Origin: Tritrichomonas musculus
Taxonomy: Eukaryota; Parabasalia; Tritrichomonadida; Tritrichomonadidae
Assembly: GCA_039105265.1 (NCBI GenBank)
Contig: JAPFFF010000006.1
Location: forward strand, 5,146,001 to 5,210,000
Reading direction: 5' to 3'
DNA length: 64,000 bases
A model generated the notes under the pieces. That model was not told the DNA's origin. It saw nothing but the letters and a program-made list of their open reading frames with translations, and did no database searches. A program made the translations under genes and the position numbers. Position 1 is the first letter of the stretch, and each line of letters begins with the position of its first letter. Below are positions 59,805 to 64,000 of the stretch, piece by piece.

Positions 59805-59877
59805 CTAACGGGTATAGTGGTAGAGTCATGAATCGGTGGTCCGGAACACTGGTTCGATTCGCTACCGTACCACTTTT
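59805..59877 (+). ncRNA. tRNA-like pol III unit (A box, B box, T4), not a functional tRNA
   Basis: TAGTGGTAGAG (59815-59825) resembles an A box and GGTTCGATTCG (59851-59861) a B box at tRNA-like spacing, with TTTT at 59874-59877 as terminator. The T stem cannot pair beyond one base pair and no proper acceptor stem forms, although GTGGTA (59817-59822) and TACCAC (59868-59873) are complementary. It may be a decayed tRNA, a tRNA-like small RNA of the element, or chance. Confidence 0.3.
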
Positions 59878-60047
59878 CTGTGTTATTTTGTATCATATTT
59901 GTGATAGAACCCTAGCGAACTAAACACCTTGTGGTAAACTATTACTTGTGGTATAGATAACACAGAAGCATTTGTCGACAAATGTAATCCTCGTAATGAA
60001 CGTGTTAAATCACGTTCCCCAACCGAGTAGATGCATATTGTTTCTCT

Positions 60048-60644
60048 TTATGGGGTGGTATCATCCCGGGTACGTATCATCTCATATCGAATGCATGACG
60101 CATCTATGAAGACAGTTGGTTTTTGTATTTTTGGATCAAAAATAGAATGAATCCATTTAGATTGTTCATCCGCTTTAGCGGAGTACATAGTATCGTCATC
60201 TTTATCAATCTCACGGAAATCATCAACTGATTGACTCTTAGTGATCGTTTGTTTATATTCAGCGATGACTTTATGAGCTTTGTTGTAGATCACTTCATAT
60301 CTCTTCAATTCGGAGTGTAAACATAGTTTATCGATGAAGTATTGATAATAATTGTTGTCTTTGTATTGTTTTGGTTTCAAATCGATTGTCATCAACATTG
60401 GATCTCTATATACTGATCGAAAACGATTCTCTTTCACGGTGATGTATGGAACCTTACCAAACATATCGATCATCTTGGACATGTCTATAACAGTTGATCC
60501 GTATTTGACGAGTAATGGACGAACACTGATACCGAACTCGTTTGGATAGATCTTACTATCGAGATACACGTAGAGTTTATCAGTGTTGATTGGATGAATG
60601 GTTTCGACGAAGCTTTTGACGGTTGGTTTGATTTCGACAGACAT
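60048..60644 (-). CDS. Unidentified 198-residue protein next to the polymerase
   Basis: The product has alternating beta-like segments (KLYVYLDSKIYPNEFGISVR) and a helical middle (YYQYFIDKLCLHSELKRYEVI). No catalytic motif is recognised. It lies 60 bases downstream of the polymerase gene on the same strand, so a replication accessory role is a reasonable but unproven guess. Confidence 0.5.
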   Translation of the reverse strand: MSVEIKPTVKSFVETIHPINTDKLYVYLDSKIYPNEFGISVRPLLVKYGSTVIDMSKMIDMFGKVPYITVKENRFRSVYRDPMLMTIDLKPKQYKDNNYYQYFIDKLCLHSELKRYEVIYNKAHKVIAEYKQTITKSQSVDDFREIDKDDDTMYSAKADEQSKWIHSIFDPKIQKPTVFIDASCIRYEMIRTRDDTTP

Positions 60645-60704
60645 TTCGATAGAATAAAAATAATCGATTCAAATCCAATGATGTGATCCGGTGACGATGA
60701 TTGT

Positions 60705-63700
60705 TCATTTGAATTGAACGGTTCGATAGAACTGTGGTAATGTGATTTGTTGGAAACACTTCGTCTTATGAAAACAGTTGGTTCCATCAGTGAGATCAAA
60801 TGTGATTGATTCACCATTGTATAATCGTTCGTATAACTCTTCAACTGTGATCCCCATTCGTTTACACTTATTGAGTATACACTGTTTTGGACAACCTTTG
60901 AGTCTAATGTGATAACCAGTGTTTCCGGTTTCATCTTCGAGTATATCGAGATATGATTTCTTACCAAGAGCGATCAACTTACGTGAATGTATCTGACCAG
61001 TAGCACCTGGAAATGAATCGAAATCACAATGAAACTGTGTCATCTGTTTACCGATCAAATCACGACCATACTTTTCTTTATAGATCTCAGCTAATCTATC
61101 AACATCACACTCTTTTAAGTGTATCGAATCTGTATCAATGTAATACAAATCGATTCCGTGTTGTTCAGCTGTTGACATCACTTGATTCATGATGTGTTTA
61201 CTCCACGATAACACAGAAGCTCCAAACTGTGGAAGATTGAAGTGATTGTTGATTGGTTTGATCTTCTTAACGAAACATTTAGTTGAATCATTGAATGATA
61301 CTTCTTTGATGAAGTTATAGTTACGATAGATATATGAGATAAGATTCTTCTTGTTGACGACTTTGATTTCATCATTCATTGGTTTCAATATTGATTTACC
61401 GTAGATGGAGTTCAACAACAGTTTAATCGTCTTCTCCAATGGATTATGTTCATTCTTGTACTTCAATCTTAGATCGAATAACGTTTTGATGAACTCATTG
61501 ATCTTATTGTTGAAACCTTCATCGAAATAGTATCCACGGATGAGTTCGTAATCAATATCATAGAATTCGATTAAATCCATTAAGGTGATCTTATCGACGT
61601 AGTAATGATCGACTGTTTCATTACAGAATATTTTCGATCCTTTTCATTATGTTTGAATACATGACCGAACTTATACGGACGATTGGACTTACACGATAAT
61701 TTATTGATGTTGACTTCGATAAAGAATGTATCGTAATTCATTAACTGTTCATGAGTACAATCATCTGGAATCACCTTTGGTCTACCTTTAGCGACTCCAT
61801 CCATAATTGACATAGATGATGGATATAGACTAACAGCGTCGAAGTCTTGGATCACACCAACGATGTACTGTTTTTCGTTATTAGCTGTCATTGTACGACC
61901 ACCACTGACACAACGTTGGATGAAGTTCTGTGGTTTACCACTTAATAGATAACATCCATCGAAACAACCATATATACGAGCGAAATCATAACCAACAGCT
62001 GAGATAGATATGAATTGATGAATACCAATCCATGGTTTATCGGTTTTGGTGAACACTTCAGCTAAATCGTTATTGAACTTCGTCATTCCATACATCAACG
62101 TGATACAATCTTTCTTACAATAGAACGTAGCGTACTTCATGATATCGATTGTTTCATCAGCTTCATCGTATGATTTAGCGAACTTAGCGTTTCGAATCAA
62201 CTGATTACGATCTTGTTCGAGTTCGTCTACTGTCTTCTTATCGATGTTTTCGTTAACGTATTGATCATAGAATTCATCGAATGGTATAGTCTTTCGTTGT
62301 AGATTCTTTTCAGTGTAGATTCGATAAGCGATGATCTCTTTATGAACCTTTAGATTGAACATGTCATCGAAATCACATAATGGAGCTGGTATAATCGAAT
62401 AGCTGTTACGGAATGTTAAATGTTTAGATCGTATCTTCTTCATCTTTGGTTCATTGGTTTTCGGATCGGTAACTGGTTTCTTAGTCTTTGGATCGATAAC
62501 TTGGATCCATTTATATTGATCCATAACGACTTGTAATAGAGTTCCACTACGTTGAGTTATTTGAGTCTCCCAATCTGGTTCATGGATGAAGAAACACCCA
62601 TCGTATTTTAAGTTGTGGAAGTACGTTAATGAGTTACTCTTCAGTGAGTTCAAGAATCTTGATGTGATATTAGATCCAGTGAATGATACATAATGTTTGT
62701 CATCACAGAGACAAATCAGATATGGTCGATGTGGAGATACAGTTACATCAGTTTCGTAATCAGCGTAATAGATATGAGACCATTCAGTTATCTTCTTAGT
62801 GTCAGCCGATTCAAGTCTACAACATGATTCTTCATCATAACTGAGACTAACGTAGTCATTCAAATGATTATCGAACTCACATGTATCGAGTATACCCTGT
62901 TCACATTGATTGATCTCTCTGAAACATCCGTGTTCGAACATAGATTTAATAATCGTTTTGAATTCAGTTCCAGTCCAATCATCTGGTTCTATCATAGGTG
63001 TACCTTTATTAGTGATATCATATATGATGAATCGTTGTTGAATGTTCATATCTGGATATAACATGTCGATCTCATCTTTGTGTTCGATATAGAACTCCGT
63101 TATTGGTAGTAATTCGTTATGATCAATCATGAAGTGATCTTTATATAACAGCATTCGAACAACACGATCAGCTATGACTTTTGGATTCTTACGCGTATCA
63201 ACTGAGTCTCGTTTCTGATGTCGTGAATCTCTCTTATCATCAACTCTACTAATCACGAAGTGACACTTCATTTGAATAGCTATTTCTGTTATCTTCTTAT
63301 TTGGTATCGATCGAGTTAACATTATTGAACGAAGCTTATGGAGTTCGTCATCATTGAACACCCCTGATTGAACACAAGCGTATACAAAACAGTTATCTCG
63401 ATAGTTATTCTTGTTAATGGTGTTGAATATCTGATATCTGGTCAAGTCTAAACCATTGATTAGGTTGATGTATGGAAAGAAACCACCGTCTGGAGTTTCA
63501 CGAAAGTCATCAACTGATTCGATTACTACTTCTTCACCATCAACCTTTTCGATGAACTCAGTCTTTCCAGTCTCTTCATTCTTAGTCATCTTGATGAACT
63601 TCACTTCGAATCGAACTGGAATGTAATCCCAACCGATTAGATTTGGATCACAATCGGAACTGTAATCTTCTACTGTTATCTCACCGAGTATACATCGTAT

Positions 63701-64000
63701 CATAGTTTCGAGATCTAACTCTTTGTTTAGATTGAACCTTCGACCATCTCCATTCATGTCATAACCATAAATGACTGGTCTCCATTCATTTGTTTTCATC
63801 TTACGAATATATCGTAACACTTTAGCGAAAGCGTATTGTTTCTCACTATCATCATCGATATCGATTTCAAATGATTCATGATTCTTAGCGGCTAACATCA
63901 TTCTCTTCATTTCGTTTTGATATTCAGTTTTGTCATGAACATTCTCTTCATAACGGAGTCGTTCATCGGATTTGGTTGTCGTATATTCAGTATCGACATT
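60705..64000 (-). CDS. polB: Polinton DNA polymerase B (protein-primed type), partial at the window edge
   Basis: The gene shows the exonuclease motifs ADYET and NLKYDG, then polymerase motifs A (DFDAVSLYPSSM), B (KLLLNSIYGKS) and C (YIDTDSIH) in the right order on the minus strand. This is the family-B polymerase of Mavericks, which replicates the linear element using a terminal protein primer. The coding frame continues past the right edge of the window, so the N-terminus is not seen. Within the window the gene is broken (about one break), so this copy probably cannot make a whole polymerase. As usual for Mavericks, polymerase and integrase lie toward opposite ends. Confidence 0.9.

Larger units (their letters stand above)
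59560..60047. other. Non-coding region with repeat copy C, palindrome and tRNA-like string
   Basis: No gene is seen. It contains repeat copy C (59663-59746), a perfect 12-bp palindrome GTTAGCGCTAAC (59798-59809) and a tRNA-like pol III-type string. It separates two minus-strand transcription units. Confidence 0.5.
42332..64000. mobile_element. Maverick/Polinton-type element, runs off the right edge
   Basis: From 42332 the DNA is visibly less AT-rich and densely coding. The gene set is that of Mavericks: retroviral-type integrase, packaging ATPase, double-jelly-roll-type capsid protein, penton-like protein and protein-primed DNA polymerase B. The order is integrase and capsid block on the plus strand at the left, two huge fibre-like genes on the minus strand, then regulators and polymerase on the minus strand. 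At least 21.7 kb are present; the right terminal repeat lies outside the window. Almost all frames are open and long, so the copy looks young and close to whole, with about one break seen (polymerase). No adenovirus-type protease gene was recognised in view. Confidence 0.9.

Noticed and set aside
60048-60644. Adenovirus-type cysteine protease of the Polinton
   Set aside because: No His-Asp-Cys arrangement or conserved GxDxHW-like pattern could be read; the protease may lie beyond the window.

Overview
The window looks like a scaffold piece from an AT-rich parabasalid protist, most likely a Tritrichomonas-like trichomonad. This is inferred from gene content, not from a marker gene. The families seen are typical of that group: BspA-type LRR_5 proteins, DUF3447/ankyrin proteins, BTB-like ankyrin proteins, Sel1-repeat kinases, single-exon genes with very short AT-rich spacers, and a Maverick/Polinton. 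No rRNA, convincing tRNA, CRISPR array or bacterial operon was found.

Positions 1-5000 are a transposon graveyard: a decayed MULE-type transposase interrupted by a ~1 kb inverted-repeat insertion with 125-bp tandem monomers, a small MITE, a 22-bp tandem array, a GC-rich structured island and a broken DUF3447 gene. Positions 5.5-10.8 kb hold a glycosyltransferase cluster: an exostosin-like GT47, a fringe-like GT31 and a GT11-like fucosyltransferase, followed by an inverted, frameshifted relative of the last. From 11 to 29.4 kb lie signalling and scaffold-type genes: a DUF3447/ankyrin gene beside an LRR_5 gene (probably one decayed chimera), an aberrant Rho-like GTPase, a kinase without a visible start codon, a BTB-like ankyrin protein, a 687-residue protein made of 11-residue amphipathic repeats, a broken LRR_5 gene, a 1408-residue kinase with at least 20 Sel1 repeats, and a broken kinase.

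Positions 29.5-34.2 kb are mobile DNA: a hairpin MITE, a 2.3-kb hAT-like element with a perfect 8-bp target duplication that carries a DUF3447 gene fragment, and a 1.95-kb element bounded by TTAA. After an unidentified 291-residue gene comes a striking palindromic unit at 35529-41901. Two nearly identical 1.2-kb inverted arms flank a 3.9-kb spacer that encodes a type I surface-type membrane protein.

From about 42332 to the right edge the base composition changes clearly and a Maverick/Polinton-type element begins. It runs off the window. Its parts are a terminal palindrome, an unidentified 404-residue gene, integrase, packaging ATPase, small basic proteins, a major-capsid-like gene, an HNH endonuclease, two very large paralogous fibre-like genes on the opposite strand, a penton-like gene, an AT-hook/basic putative regulator, a C2-containing protein and a protein-primed-type DNA polymerase B. 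Most frames are open, so the copy looks fairly young; the polymerase gene is broken (about one break in view). Three copies of an ~84-bp palindromic repeat lie in its intergenic spaces, and many of its genes begin with a TAAATG motif.

The strongest leads are the tandem fibre-like proteins of the Polinton together with its dispersed regulatory-looking repeat, the possibly invertible surface-protein cassette, and the 11-mer-repeat protein with an N-myristoylation-type start.
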